DNA of 64,000 bases from Sedimenticola sp. (GCA_026992075.1 JALXAM010000007.1:21773-85772); one strand, 5' to 3'; positions 1 to 9,417 are shown, numbered from the stretch's first letter. Numbers and translations are program-made. Notes: generated by a model from the letters alone, not told the origin.

Positions 1-2054
1 ACCAGGTCTCCCCGGAAGCCTGGCAGGTGGCCGGCAGCGGCCGGTTCATTCACCCCCCCAAGCCGCTGGAGAGACGGCCTGCCCAAACCACCCCGGAAGA
101 TCAGGTATTGCTCAATTTCGAGGACACCGATATCCGGGAAGTGGTGAAGGTGATTCTCGGCGACATGCTGCAGCTCAACTACATCCTGGATCCCGCGGTG
201 CGCGGCGGCGTCACCATGCAGACCGCAGCGCCCATCGCCCGGAAAGACCTGCTGCCCACCCTGGAAACCTTGCTGCGAATGAACAATGCCACTCTGGTGA
301 AGAACGGGGAGCAATACCAGGTGATACCCGTGCTCAAAGCCACCCACGGGCTGCTTACTCCGCGCCTGGCACAGGAGAGCCGGCCACTTCCCACCGGACA
401 CAATCTGATCATTCGCCCACTCCATCACGTGAGCGCGGAGGAGATGAGCGAAATTCTCAAACCTCTGACGCACAAAGACAGTATTCTGCGCGTGGATCCC
501 AGGAGAAACCTGTTGATCCTTGCCGGCACATCGAAGGAGCTGGAACAGATCCTGTCGGTGATCGACACCTTCGACGTGGACTGGCTGCAGGGCATGTCGG
601 TGGGATTCTTCCCGCTGGAGAACGCCCGCCTGGAACAGGTGCAGCAGGAACTGGACGTTGTATTGGGAAGCGAAGCCGGCAAGGCGTTGGGCGGCCTGGT
701 ACACATCACGCCCATACCCAGCGCCAACGGCTTCCTGGTGGTTTCACGGCAGCACGATTACCTTGAGGAGGTGGGCAAGTGGATCCGGCAGTTCGATCGC
801 ATGTCCCAGGCCAGCGAAGAGCGACGCATCTTCATCTACCGGGTCCGCAACGGCAAAGCCGAGACCCTGGCCCAGCTGCTCAACGATCTGTTCGCCAACA
901 GGCGCACCACCCATGCCATCCAGGCCACCGTCGCTCCTGGACAGGTTCCCGTCACCCTGACCACAGGAGGCGACGAAACCGCCGCCCGGCCCGGCAGCGT
1001 CAAAATGGAGACCGCCGAGATCGGCAACAGCGAACCTGTCGAAGGAGAATTGCTCGCCAACGAGCTACGGGTGGTGGCCGACAACGAACACAATACCCTG
1101 TTGATACTGGCCACCGCCGCGGACTATCGGCGCATGCTGGATACCCTGCAGCAACTGGACATCATCCCCTTGCAGGTGCACATCGAGGCCACCATCGTCG
1201 AGGTGGCCCTGAAGGGAAAGCTCAAATATGGCATCTCCTGGTTCTTCAAGGGTGGTGTCGGCGGCTACCAGAGCGTGGGTGGCGTGGGCGGCAGCACCAC
1301 CGGCATCGATCTCACCGGCGGCATCAAGAGTTTGGCGGAGGGCTTCAACTGGTCGCTCATCGACAGCACCGGCGCGGTGCGCGCCATACTCAATGCCTTC
1401 GCCAACGACTCCCTGGTCAATGTTCTTTCCGCCCCTTCGGTGATGGTTCTGGATAACCAGGAGGCGATGATCCAGGTGGGTGACGAGGTGCCCACCCTCA
1501 CCCAGCGACAGGGTACCGAGGGCAATGCCGTAATCGAGTCGGTGGCCTATCGGAACACCGGCATCATCCTCAAGGTGAAACCGCGCGTGAACCCGGGAGG
1601 CCTTGTGACCATGGAGATCACCCAGGAGGTGAGCGCCGTGGCCAATACCGAGGTGGCCACCAACCAGCCCACCATCCAGACCCGGAGAATCAGCAGCACC
1701 GTGGCGGTCCAGAGCGGCCAGACGGTGGTTCTCGGGGGCCTCATCCGTGACAAGCGGACCAATGCCCAGGGCGGCGTGCCCGTGCTTTACAAGCTGCCCG
1801 TTGTGGGAGCCCTGTTCGGTGAAACGGAAAAGAACAGCGAACGGGTGGAACTGGTGGTGGTACTCACCCCCAGAGTGATCACCAGTGCCGAGGACGCCTT
1901 GGCCATCACCCGTGATTTCCGAACCCGGATGCAGGGCCTGAAACAGGAGTTCCTCGAGGAGGCTGGCGTGACAGAAGAGCGGGATCATCCGGCCGCCGAA
2001 AAAATCCACCGCGAGGGAGTGAACAACAGCACAGAAATACCGGGAAGCCTCTGA
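1..2054 (+). CDS. gspD: Type II secretion secretin GspD, 5' end cut off
   Basis: Outer-membrane secretin that forms the exit channel of a type II secretion system. The frame is open to the left edge, so the GTG at 27 is not the true start and the signal peptide is missing. Counting from that GTG, an N0 domain lies at about residues 28-105 (LNFEDTDIREVVK), N1 at 126-186, N2 at 190-257, N3 at 266-379 and the secretin barrel at about 384-640. The barrel contains the typical GQTVVLGGLI and ELVVVLTPRVI motifs. The N0-N1-N2-N3 order fits GspD better than PilQ, which has AMIN domains instead, but the missing N-terminus leaves PilQ/MshL relatives possible. A hydrophilic tail of about 35 residues follows the barrel. 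No other secretion genes follow, so the rest of any gsp operon would be upstream. Confidence 0.85.
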   Translation, partial: QVSPEAWQVAGSGRFIHPPKPLERRPAQTTPEDQVLLNFEDTDIREVVKVILGDMLQLNYILDPAVRGGVTMQTAAPIARKDLLPTLETLLRMNNATLVKNGEQYQVIPVLKATHGLLTPRLAQESRPLPTGHNLIIRPLHHVSAEEMSEILKPLTHKDSILRVDPRRNLLILAGTSKELEQILSVIDTFDVDWLQGMSVGFFPLENARLEQVQQELDVVLGSEAGKALGGLVHITPIPSANGFLVVSRQHDYLEEVGKWIRQFDRMSQASEERRIFIYRVRNGKAETLAQLLNDLFANRRTTHAIQATVAPGQVPVTLTTGGDETAARPGSVKMETAEIGNSEPVEGELLANELRVVADNEHNTLLILATAADYRRMLDTLQQLDIIPLQVHIEATIVEVALKGKLKYGISWFFKGGVGGYQSVGGVGGSTTGIDLTGGIKSLAEGFNWSLIDSTGAVRAILNAFANDSLVNVLSAPSVMVLDNQEAMIQVGDEVPTLTQRQGTEGNAVIESVAYRNTGIILKVKPRVNPGGLVTMEITQEVSAVANTEVATNQPTIQTRRISSTVAVQSGQTVVLGGLIRDKRTNAQGGVPVLYKLPVVGALFGETEKNSERVELVVVLTPRVITSAEDALAITRDFRTRMQGLKQEFLEEAGVTEERDHPAAEKIHREGVNNSTEIPGSL

Positions 2055-2250
2055 TCTAATCCTGGACGAAGCGAAAGTCCGCAGCCGATAGCATGGAGCT
2101 AGATGCGAATTCACGGGCAAGATCAGGGCTTCCCAGGCGCAGAGTCGGAGAATAGACAAGCTACCCTCCATTCTGTGTAGGAATAACTTGCCACGAAGCA
2201 TTACAATGTCGTCGCCCTGCCGCTAGGCAGGCGAGAGGCCGCCGCTTACG

Positions 2251-2472
2251 ATGAATCTCAAGCAGGAAAAAGACGAACTCATTTCCATCCTCTGGAAACT
2301 GAAGAACGCGACATTGGCGAGCCAGCCACGCCCGGTGGATTTCAGTCAGCTGCTCCACGACCGGAACTTCCGCTCCGACTTCATCGAACAGGCAGCCAAC
2401 TCCTCCTACAGTGAAATTAGGCACGCAGCCAAAAGGGCCCGTGAGCTGGATGCGCGGGGGCCGCTGGAATAG
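2251..2472 (+). CDS. Small hypothetical protein, 73 aa
   Basis: The frame encodes a hydrophilic, probably helical 73-residue protein (MNLKQEKDELISILWKLKN...) with no signal peptide or membrane segment. It sits between gspD and a minus-strand tRNA-Leu and stops 7 bp before the tRNA 3' end. No convincing Shine-Dalgarno is visible before the ATG, and I recognise no family. An imperfect hairpin (CCTGCC/GGCAGG) around 2214-2233 lies just upstream and could terminate gspD transcription. The even residue composition makes a real gene plausible but unproven. Confidence 0.4.
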   Translation: MNLKQEKDELISILWKLKNATLASQPRPVDFSQLLHDRNFRSDFIEQAANSSYSEIRHAAKRARELDARGPLE

Positions 2473-2479
2473 GCGAGGA

Positions 2480-2567
2480 TGGTGCCCAGGGCCGGACTCG
2501 AACCGGCATGAGGTTGCCCTCGAGGGATTTTAAGTCCCTTGCGTCTACCAGTTTCGCCACCTGGGCA
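2480..2567 (-). tRNA. tRNA-Leu (anticodon UAA)
   Basis: Read on the minus strand, the acceptor arms TGCCCAG and CTGGGCA pair and a genomically encoded CCA follows (plus-strand tgg at 2480-2482). The anticodon loop reads CTTAAAA, giving anticodon UAA (leucine, UUA codons). A long variable arm (CTCGAGGGCAACCTCAT) identifies a class II tRNA, and the T-loop GGTTCGAGTCC is intact. The length is 88 nt including CCA. Confidence 0.97.
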
Positions 2568-2733
2568 GGGCATGGGATCCTGAAAATGCTGCCGGGATTC
2601 TACAGAACCCCCCGATACATGGAAAGAATCCCCCATTGGGAATTGGAGCATTTACAAAATCCCTTGATTGGCAGAAGATTGAGCCGCCTATGAATTCGTG
2701 GCGACAACACGGTTTTCCAGTGTTCGAGCACCC

Positions 2734-3510
2734 ATGACCGCCATCGACAAACTATCCCGCATCCTGGGCAAGGCCATCACTTGGGCCTTTTCAGGTGCTT
2801 TGTATGGCGGTTTCTTCATTGGCATGTTCGGTTACCTGGTCATGCATTATAGCCACGCCAGCTGGACTCCTTACCTGCTGGCCCCACTGATCTCGGGCAT
2901 GGTCATCGCTGCCTTCTTCGGCAGCATGCTGGTGGCGTTGGGAGGCACCTTGAGTGGCATTCTTACCGCCATTTCCTACCAGATCCTGCTGGCCGATGTC
3001 CGTAACCCTTTGTTGCTCATCGGTATCGCGTTCCTGGTGGGAATGTTGGGAGGTAGCTTCTTCACCCGCCGAGAGATCCATGAGTCCCAGCCTTTGGCAC
3101 AGGCGGTGGCCGGGTTGCTCAGCGGCCTGGTTTCCGGCCCCATCCTCTTTTTGGTGGCGCGTTCTCTGAATATCGACGAGGTGGTGACCGCCCTAAGCGC
3201 CCTTTCGGTCTCTCTGGTTGGGTTGTTCTACGTAGTGGCGATCAAGTATCTGCCTGCCGGATTGCGCGGTGGCTTGGCAGAGAAGATCGGCGGTCCCCTG
3301 GTTTCGGGCATCATCGCCGCAGCGGTGGCAGCGGTCTTCTGGCTCATCGGGGAAAGCTATATGGTGATTCCCATCTATAGCCAGGAGAGCAGCTACCAGG
3401 CGATCCTGGATTCCACCCCCTTTGGACTGCTGGGGGGCGCCCTGGGAGGCGCTTTCGGCGGTGCCATGCTGGAGATCATGGGAATCCGCCTGGAAGAGCA
3501 CATCACCTGA
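2734..3510 (+). CDS. Polytopic membrane protein, unknown function
   Basis: A 258-residue, very hydrophobic, glycine-rich protein with about six to seven membrane segments, for example GALYGGFFIGMFGYLV, LLIGIAFLVGMLGG and GIIAAAVAAVFWLIG. It ends in a short acidic cytoplasmic-type tail (MEIMGIRLEEHIT region). The ATG at 2734 (MTAIDKLSRILGK) is preferred; a GTG at 2698 would add 12 residues. It is convergent with the histidine kinase gene and overlaps its 3' end by 8 bp. No conserved charged or catalytic motifs are visible, and I cannot assign a function. Confidence 0.75.
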   Translation: MTAIDKLSRILGKAITWAFSGALYGGFFIGMFGYLVMHYSHASWTPYLLAPLISGMVIAAFFGSMLVALGGTLSGILTAISYQILLADVRNPLLLIGIAFLVGMLGGSFFTRREIHESQPLAQAVAGLLSGLVSGPILFLVARSLNIDEVVTALSALSVSLVGLFYVVAIKYLPAGLRGGLAEKIGGPLVSGIIAAAVAAVFWLIGESYMVIPIYSQESSYQAILDSTPFGLLGGALGGAFGGAMLEIMGIRLEEHIT

Positions 3511-4996
3511 TCCCCACTACCTTGGTCCATCGGTTGGAGGGGAAGCTCACCACCACCCGGAGACCACCCCCAGGGCGATTCTCAGCCCATACCTGGGCTT
3601 CATGCAGCTCGGCAATGCGCCGTACGATAGCCAGCCCCAGCCCGGTCCCTTCCGCCTGTCGTGCCGCCTCCGCGGTGCGATAGAACCGGTCGAACAGTTG
3701 CCCCAGTTGTTCCTCGGGGACTCCGGGACCGTTGTCCAGCACTTCCAGCTGCAGACGGCCCTTTCGTCTGGCCGCCCTGACCACCACCTGGCCGCCCACC
3801 CGGCCATACTTCACGGCATTGCTCAGCAGGTTGTGAAGCAGCATTTGCAGCAATTCCGGCTCCATGGCGATGCGAACGTCCCATCGGGTTCGGTAGGTGA
3901 TCTCCATGTGCTTCGCCTCTGCTTCCGGTATCACCGAAGTGAGACACTGAGCCAGCGCCTCCTGAAGGCTCGCCTGGCGCTCCACGTGGGTGACCTCTTT
4001 CGCGTCCAGCCTTGCCAAGTGCAACAACTGCGACAACAAGGCCGACATGCGCGCCATGCTCTGCTCCAGCAATTTACCCGAGCGGCGCATCTCTTCCAGG
4101 TCCCTGCCCTCGCTCACCACATGTCCCAGGTTGCGCATGGCGGCCAGTGGATTGCGCAGCTCGTGCGCGGCATTGGCAGTGAAGGCCCGCTCTGACTCCA
4201 AGGTGGCTCGCAGCCTTTCCAACAGATGGTTGATCTCCTCAACTACCGGGAGCACTTCCCGGGGAACCCCTTGCAGCGAAACTGGTTGCAAGTTTCCGGG
4301 ACGGCGGCGGGCGATCTGCTGACTCAGCCGGGCCAGGGGACGAAGGCCCCGCCAGATGGCAAGCCAGAGCACCAGCAAGATCAAGGGGATGACAAGCATC
4401 TGTACGTGCAACAGGTGATTACCGATCTCGTGCGACAGATAGGTGCGCAGGTCATCCCGCTGAGCCACGAAGACTCTGTACCGATTCTCTTCATCCGCCT
4501 GGGAGGCGATACGCCACTCATGGCCATCTCGCTGCAGGGTCTCGATATAGCTGCTTCCCAGATCCTCCCAGATCTCCGTATATCCCGGCATGGGCTCGCC
4601 GAGCACGGTTTTTCGATCACGACCCGACAACCAGATATAGACGGTCACCTCTTCTTTCTTGTCCTGGATGGAAACGACAGACTGCTCATCGCCGGCAAAG
4701 GGCAGCAGGGGCGGGTTGGAAAAGTTCTTGATCCAGGCATTTTCCAATCCTCGAGCCGTCTCCAACGCCAGCCAGGCATCGTTCTGCCGATTCTCCCGAA
4801 TCATCAACATGGTGGTACGCAGAAGATCCGAAGCCATGATGAGCTGCCAGGCATCCAGCACCTCCTCGGCCTCCTTGTCCACCTGCCGGAACACCGAATA
4901 GACCACGAACACCATGCTGGCCACCATGGCCAAAGCCAGAGTGAGCAGCAGCCGCCGTTGCAGGGAAGGAGCCAGCCAATCAGGGCGCATCAGCAT
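3503..4996 (-). CDS. Sensor histidine kinase, QseC/PmrB type
   Basis: A 497-residue inner-membrane sensor kinase. TM1 spans about residues 15-35, a periplasmic loop of about 160 residues follows, and TM2 spans about 200-216. A linker leads to the H-box FTANAAHELRNPLAAMRN, with the phospho-accepting His near residue 278. The N-box is LLHNLLSNAVKYG, the G1 box DNGPGVP and the G2 box GTGLGLAIV, so the catalytic domain is complete. Its ATG overlaps the end of the response-regulator gene by 17 bp, so the two are a translationally coupled pair. The signal is unknown. The neighbouring nonaheme cytochrome on the same strand is a possible regulatory target or partner (inference). Confidence 0.93.
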   Translation of the reverse strand: MLMRPDWLAPSLQRRLLLTLALAMVASMVFVVYSVFRQVDKEAEEVLDAWQLIMASDLLRTTMLMIRENRQNDAWLALETARGLENAWIKNFSNPPLLPFAGDEQSVVSIQDKKEEVTVYIWLSGRDRKTVLGEPMPGYTEIWEDLGSSYIETLQRDGHEWRIASQADEENRYRVFVAQRDDLRTYLSHEIGNHLLHVQMLVIPLILLVLWLAIWRGLRPLARLSQQIARRRPGNLQPVSLQGVPREVLPVVEEINHLLERLRATLESERAFTANAAHELRNPLAAMRNLGHVVSEGRDLEEMRRSGKLLEQSMARMSALLSQLLHLARLDAKEVTHVERQASLQEALAQCLTSVIPEAEAKHMEITYRTRWDVRIAMEPELLQMLLHNLLSNAVKYGRVGGQVVVRAARRKGRLQLEVLDNGPGVPEEQLGQLFDRFYRTAEAARQAEGTGLGLAIVRRIAELHEAQVWAENRPGGGLRVVVSFPSNRWTKVVGIR

Positions 4997-5651
4997 CCAG
5001 GAACAGATAGCCCACGCCCCTTACGGTTTTGATGCACTGGGCGCCCAGCTTGCGCCTCAGGTGGTGGATGTGCACATCCAGCACGTTGCTGGAGGCATCC
5101 TCCTCCGAATCGCCCAGGAAGGTGCGCAGCAACCTTTCCCGGCTCAACACCTTGCCCTTGTTCTCCATGAAATAGCGCAGCAGCTTCAGCTCCGTGGGCG
5201 AGAGATGAACCGCCTTTCCTTCCCGCTCCACCTGTGCCGACTGGGGATCGAACCGGATACCCGCGCCCTGGAGAATATTGGACGAACGTCCGTCCATACG
5301 GCGGATCACGGCACGGATCCGGGCCGCCAACTCATCCAGGGAATAGGGTTTTTGCACGTAATCGTCGGCCCCCAGCTCCAGGCCACGAATGCGCTTGTCC
5401 AGTTCGTAACTGGCGGTGATGATGATCACCGGAATGTCGTCCCCCTGCTCACGCAGATTCCGCAGCAATACCAAGCCGTCACCATCGGGCAGCCCGAGGT
5501 CCAGCAGCAGGCAGCGATAGTCTCCCTGGCGCAGGGATTCCCGAACTCCGTTCATGCCAGGCATCCAGTCCACCACGAACCCACGCTGCCCCAATCCGAG
5601 GCAAGCGCTTTGCGCCAGCAGTTCGTCGTCCTCCACCAGAAGAATGTTCAC
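4980..5651 (-). CDS. OmpR-family response regulator
   Basis: A 223-residue two-component regulator. The receiver domain begins MNILLVEDDE, with acidic residues ED/D near 7-9, phospho-acceptor Asp51 in LLLDLGLPD and the conserved Lys in VQKPYS. A winged-helix DNA-binding domain of OmpR/PhoB type follows from about residue 127 (VHLSPTELKLLRYFMEN, VLDVHIHHLRRKL, TVRGVGYLF). The GTG at 5651 is chosen because the receiver fold starts there. An in-frame ATG at 5783 would add 44 basic, low-complexity residues that look like untranslated leader. It is the first gene of a regulator-kinase pair. Confidence 0.93.
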   Translation of the reverse strand: MNILLVEDDELLAQSACLGLGQRGFVVDWMPGMNGVRESLRQGDYRCLLLDLGLPDGDGLVLLRNLREQGDDIPVIIITASYELDKRIRGLELGADDYVQKPYSLDELAARIRAVIRRMDGRSSNILQGAGIRFDPQSAQVEREGKAVHLSPTELKLLRYFMENKGKVLSRERLLRTFLGDSEEDASSNVLDVHIHHLRRKLGAQCIKTVRGVGYLFLDADAP

Positions 5652-5823
5652 GGAATGCCCTCCGGTATTCCCTGATCCCTTTCGACAAATCGGTGGCCGG
5701 GCGGCGGTTTTCTTCGGCTCCCTGCCCCTTCGAGAAGACGTTGCGGTGTCGCTTCTTCCAGGATGGATCAGAGGTGTTTTCAAAGCTTAGCCCATTTCCA
5801 AGGCATTTTTCCGTGCCGCCAAC

Positions 5824-5858
5824 GATAAAAACCCCGCACCACTCTCGCGGCGCGGGGG
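5824..5858 (-). terminator. Rho-independent terminator after the cytochrome gene
   Basis: On the minus strand CCCCGC and GCGGGG form a stem around a 14-nt loop, followed by TTTTTA. It lies 20 bp past the stop codon of the nonaheme cytochrome, so it separates that transcript from the two-component genes downstream. Confidence 0.8.
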
Positions 5859-5876
5859 TCGCCTTGGACAGCAGAC

Positions 5877-8363
5877 CTATTTCAACTCGTTCTCATGACA
5901 GAGCTCACAGGTGACCGGCGTCCCCTTGGCCAGGAAAACCTGTTTGTTGCCATGTTCATCCTTGGCCAGGGTACGGTCAGTGGCAACCCGGGAGAGCACG
6001 CTGCCCTCACCCCGCTGGCCATGGCAAGCCCGGCAGGCATCCTTGTTCTTCTCCGCCAGCTCCTCGTGACCGCCCATGGAGAAGCTGGTGTCTCCCACCG
6101 GGTGCATGCCATGGGGGCCATCCAGGGTATTCCCGAGGTCTCCGTTATGGCAGGTGCTGCACTCCACGATGGGCCCGGCATGCCCCTGCAGCCCTTCCGC
6201 CGCCCGATTGTCGTTGGCGAAGGGATTGGCATTGGGCCAGATGGCATGGGTGCTGCCATGGCAACCTTCGCAGAATACGCCGCCATGCCCCTTGCCTTCA
6301 CCGGCTCCACTGAGCCGGTAAAGCGGCTCGTCGGAGGCGAAGCGGGAGTCGGGGAAATCCAACAGCTGCAGCCGGGTGTCTCCCCCGTAGCTCACATGTT
6401 CCGGCAGAGCATAGGCCATGCGGGCCCGCAGCCCGTCTGGATTGCCCCAGGTATCGGTAGTGTTCATCAGCAGATCGGCGAGAGCACCCTGTTTGCGCAA
6501 CTGGGCCACCTGCAGCACGTCACCGACATGACAGGACTGGCACTTGGGCTCGCTGGCCCAGGGAACTCGGCGGCTCCAGTCCGGACTGCCGTTGTCGGGG
6601 AAATTGGCGCTGAAGTCCTCACCCACCTGCGACGCCTGTCCGTGGCAGTCCTGGCACACGATGCCCCCCTCCGCCATGGCACCACGCAGGCACTTGGTGC
6701 GCTTGCCAGGATGGCAGGCGTAACAGGTCTGTTCCAGGATGGCCTGGGTCTGCTGTGGCGTGCGCTGGTCGAAAGTAGGCATGTCGGGAAACAGGTTCCG
6801 GAAGACCCCGTCCACATCCTTCGGGCTGTTTCGCAGGTTCCCGTGATGCCCGTGCATCACGCGGGACATGCTGTGATGCCTGGTCTGCTCCTTGCCGTTG
6901 TCGTCATTTGGCCCGAGCTGTGCCAGATCCAGCGCCGGAGAATAATGACAATTGGCACAGACCACCGCGCGCCTTGCGTCAAGGGAGGTACCATTTTTTT
7001 CGTCGTGCAGACGCAGGATATTGATTTTGGAAGCATTCAACGCGATCTGCTCAGGGGTGTCCCCCGGCGCGTAATGGGGATCCTTGGGATCCGAGGTGTT
7101 GATATTGGCACCGTCGATGAAGTCGGCATTGCTGTAATGGTTGGCCACATCATCACACTGGAACCCCAGACCCAACCCGATACAGACGTCGGCATCCAGG
7201 TGACAGGTCTGGCAATCCGCCTCGGAAGCCACTGGCACCACCACGTCATTCTGTGCCAACAGATTTCCCTGTGCATCCCTTGCCTCCACCCGCATCAAGG
7301 GATAGGCGTTTCGACGCCCCTGGTCGTCCACAGGGGTGATCGGAATCCCCTCGGCAACGAAACGTCGGAAGTTTCCCGCTTTGTAGCCAAAGGGAAAATT
7401 CATGAAAAAGGGCAGATCCTGATAAAAGCCGTGGAATGGTTGGGGGTCGTTGGCACTGTAGGGCGCCAGCTTGCCCGGCATGGTGGCCTGGTCAGCAGTG
7501 AGCGTGCCATCGCCCAGGTAAAGCCGTTCCACGTCGGGCGCCGGCAGACCCAGCAGATAACCGAGGGTGGTGTGGCGCAGGGGAAAGCCGGCCAGCACGC
7601 CCGGTGGGTAGAGGCTGTCATAGGCCAGGAAACCCAGCAGATCGGTGCCATCGCCGATCTCGTCCCAGAAATTGGCCTTATAGATCCCCTTCGCCAGGTC
7701 ATTTTCGCTGGTGGTGTTGATGGAATCGGTGGCCAGCACGCCCTTGGAAGGATCATCAGGGTCGACGATATTGCCGGTCGCCGCCCTGTAGGTCACCGAG
7801 ATCCCATCCGCCCGGGTGAGGTGTTTGGGTTCCTTGCCCTTTTGCAACACCTGGGCGTGCAAGACATTATAGGGTGGAAGGATGCTGAAGATCCGGTAAT
7901 CCTGGTCGGCGCAGTGCATGCCGAGATCATTGGCTGCCAGCACAGTGAAGTCACCACTCAGGGGTGGAGGGTTGTCGGGGGGAGGATTGTCCCCAGGAGG
8001 CTGGCCGCCACCGTTGTCACAATCGGAAGGAGCATCCTTCACGCGTTGGTCATCGGAGCTGCCGTCGGCAGACTGCACCGCATGCACTGAACAGGGGACA
8101 CTGCCCCCGATCTGCACTTTCAGTTTCCATTCTTTGTCTTTCACCCGAACGCTCCCGAGCGGCTGTCCTCCCGAACCGGTAAGCGTCACGGTGGCACCTT
8201 TCTGCCCTTTCCCCTTCACCTCCAAGCGCGCCTTTTCGGGCTTCCATTTCGCCTCCTTGATGTGTACCCGGCGGCTCTCCGGCTCATGATCGTGATCCGC
8301 GATGGATATCGCAGGCAGCAATACCAGCAGACCGGCCTGCAACAACAGGTACAATGGTTTCAT
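5877..8363 (-). CDS. Periplasmic nonaheme c-type cytochrome
   Basis: An 828-residue exported electron carrier or oxidoreductase. A signal peptide (MKPLYLLLQAGLLVLLPAIS) precedes a His/Asp-rich start. Next come an Ig-like basic domain (about 30-95), a Pro/Gly/Asp linker (about 118-137) and a domain beginning FTVLAANDLGMHC, a motif I associate with large Geobacter-type multiheme cytochromes. Nine CXXCH heme sites follow near residues 384, 469, 547, 570, 608, 698, 735, 777 and 819, all in the C-terminal 60 percent. The ATG at 8363 is chosen because AGGAGG lies 9 nt upstream; the GTG at 8372 sits directly on that site. The two-component genes follow on the same strand after a terminator. Substrate and partners are unknown. 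Confidence 0.9.
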   Translation of the reverse strand: MKPLYLLLQAGLLVLLPAISIADHDHEPESRRVHIKEAKWKPEKARLEVKGKGQKGATVTLTGSGGQPLGSVRVKDKEWKLKVQIGGSVPCSVHAVQSADGSSDDQRVKDAPSDCDNGGGQPPGDNPPPDNPPPLSGDFTVLAANDLGMHCADQDYRIFSILPPYNVLHAQVLQKGKEPKHLTRADGISVTYRAATGNIVDPDDPSKGVLATDSINTTSENDLAKGIYKANFWDEIGDGTDLLGFLAYDSLYPPGVLAGFPLRHTTLGYLLGLPAPDVERLYLGDGTLTADQATMPGKLAPYSANDPQPFHGFYQDLPFFMNFPFGYKAGNFRRFVAEGIPITPVDDQGRRNAYPLMRVEARDAQGNLLAQNDVVVPVASEADCQTCHLDADVCIGLGLGFQCDDVANHYSNADFIDGANINTSDPKDPHYAPGDTPEQIALNASKINILRLHDEKNGTSLDARRAVVCANCHYSPALDLAQLGPNDDNGKEQTRHHSMSRVMHGHHGNLRNSPKDVDGVFRNLFPDMPTFDQRTPQQTQAILEQTCYACHPGKRTKCLRGAMAEGGIVCQDCHGQASQVGEDFSANFPDNGSPDWSRRVPWASEPKCQSCHVGDVLQVAQLRKQGALADLLMNTTDTWGNPDGLRARMAYALPEHVSYGGDTRLQLLDFPDSRFASDEPLYRLSGAGEGKGHGGVFCEGCHGSTHAIWPNANPFANDNRAAEGLQGHAGPIVECSTCHNGDLGNTLDGPHGMHPVGDTSFSMGGHEELAEKNKDACRACHGQRGEGSVLSRVATDRTLAKDEHGNKQVFLAKGTPVTCELCHENELK

Positions 8364-8496
8364 GGCACCCACCCTCCTCGTTCGGTTTGGATACAGGCCA
8401 GATCATGGCAGGGGCAAATTAAGGCCCACTTAAAATCCCATCATTTCCCTTGGACCCAAGCAGGGACACGAGATCCAGGTCACGAACCACACTGAG

Positions 8497-8898
8497 ATGG
8501 TGACTGAAGTCACACCACCGAAAGGCCATGTCAGTTACCAGTTGCTGGTGCGAGTGTCCCACGCTGTCCGGTTACGCGTGGGGGCGTTGGGCACCCAGAC
8601 CCTGGAGGCCGGCTGGTATCTCTACACCGGCAGCGCCCGCCGCAATCTGGCTGCACGCATCCAACGTCACCTGCACAGGAGCAAGCGCAAACGCTGGCAC
8701 ATCGATTACCTGTTGCTGAGCCCGGGTGTCGAAGTGGTGCGGGTCTTCACCTCCTCGAAAGAGGAGTGCCAATGGAACCAGGCCACCGGGGGCGAAGTGG
8801 TGATTCCCGGCTTCGGCGCCAGTGACTGCCGGCAAGGATGTGGAGCCCATCTGCTACGAATCGGGGAAACCCAGGCTATCCGGCTGCTGGAGCGTTGA
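8497..8898 (+). CDS. GIY-YIG nuclease-like DUF123 protein
   Basis: A 133-residue protein of the DUF123/GIY-YIG superfamily. The G-Y-L-Y-x-G core appears as [10 protein letters not shown], with the following basic helix [14 protein letters not shown]. The segment WHIDYLLL and the C-terminal cysteine-bearing [14 protein letters not shown] are typical of DUF123. The usual GIY-YIG Arg and Tyr are recognisable, but nuclease activity is not established for this branch as far as I know. It is divergent from the cytochrome gene (133 bp gap) and precedes gloA. DUF123 proteins are commoner in archaea and thermophiles, so horizontal origin is possible. Confidence 0.8.
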   Translation: MVTEVTPPKGHVSYQLLVRVSHAVRLRVGALGTQTLEAGWYLYTGSARRNLAARIQRHLHRSKRKRWHIDYLLLSPGVEVVRVFTSSKEECQWNQATGGEVVIPGFGASDCRQGCGAHLLRIGETQAIRLLER

Positions 8899-9004
8899 AG
8901 CCGGGAACAGTTTCGATGGCACCCGGGGGTATTACCGTCGGGCGCGAAGCGGGTTGCCAAGAACACGGCTGGCCCCTATTCTCAAAACCAGAGGAGGAGA
9001 GTTC

Positions 9005-9412
9005 ATGCGGATCTTGCACACCATGCTGCGGGTTGGAGACCTGCAGCGCTCCATCGATTTCTACACCCAGGTACTGGGGATGAAGCTGCTGCGACAGAAG
9101 GACTACCCGGAAGGGCGCTTCACCCTGGCCTTCGTGGGCTACGAGGACGAGTCCCGGCAGGCGGTGCTGGAGCTCACCTACAACTGGGATATCCATGAAT
9201 ACGAGCTGGGCACCGGATTCGGCCACATTGCCATCGGGGTGGATGACGTCCACCAGGCCGCCCGGGCCGCGCAGGAGCGGGGGGCCAGGATCATCCGCGA
9301 ACCAGGCCCGATGAACGCCGGCACCACCATCATCGCCTTCATCGAGGATCCCGACGGTTATCCCATCGAGCTGTTGGAAGACCGCTGGGCAAAACAGGAA
9401 TCCCGGGGGTAG
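9005..9412 (+). CDS. gloA: Lactoylglutathione lyase (glyoxalase I)
   Basis: A 135-residue metalloenzyme that isomerises the methylglyoxal-glutathione hemithioacetal to S-lactoylglutathione in the cytoplasm. The start [20 protein letters not shown] and the motifs [12 protein letters not shown] and [12 protein letters not shown] match bacterial GloA. Metal ligands correspond to His5, Glu56-region (LELTYNW), His74-region (FGHIAI) and the Glu in IELLE. The ATG at 9005 is preceded by GGAGGAG. The downstream thioredoxin gene starts 6 bp after the stop, so the two are probably co-transcribed. Confidence 0.96.
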   Translation: MRILHTMLRVGDLQRSIDFYTQVLGMKLLRQKDYPEGRFTLAFVGYEDESRQAVLELTYNWDIHEYELGTGFGHIAIGVDDVHQAARAAQERGARIIREPGPMNAGTTIIAFIEDPDGYPIELLEDRWAKQESRG

Positions 9413-9417
9413 CGGAC

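Noticed and set aside
2406..2651. Short minus-strand frame over tRNA-Leu
   Set aside because: The peptide is a translation of the tRNA gene itself and not a protein.
4980..5783. Longer response-regulator start at 5783
   Set aside because: The 44 extra residues are basic and low in complexity and precede the exact start of the receiver fold at GTG 5651.
5895..8090. Plus-strand open frame opposite the nonaheme cytochrome
   Set aside because: Nine CXXCH motifs and a signal peptide support the minus strand; the plus frame has no recognisable domain.
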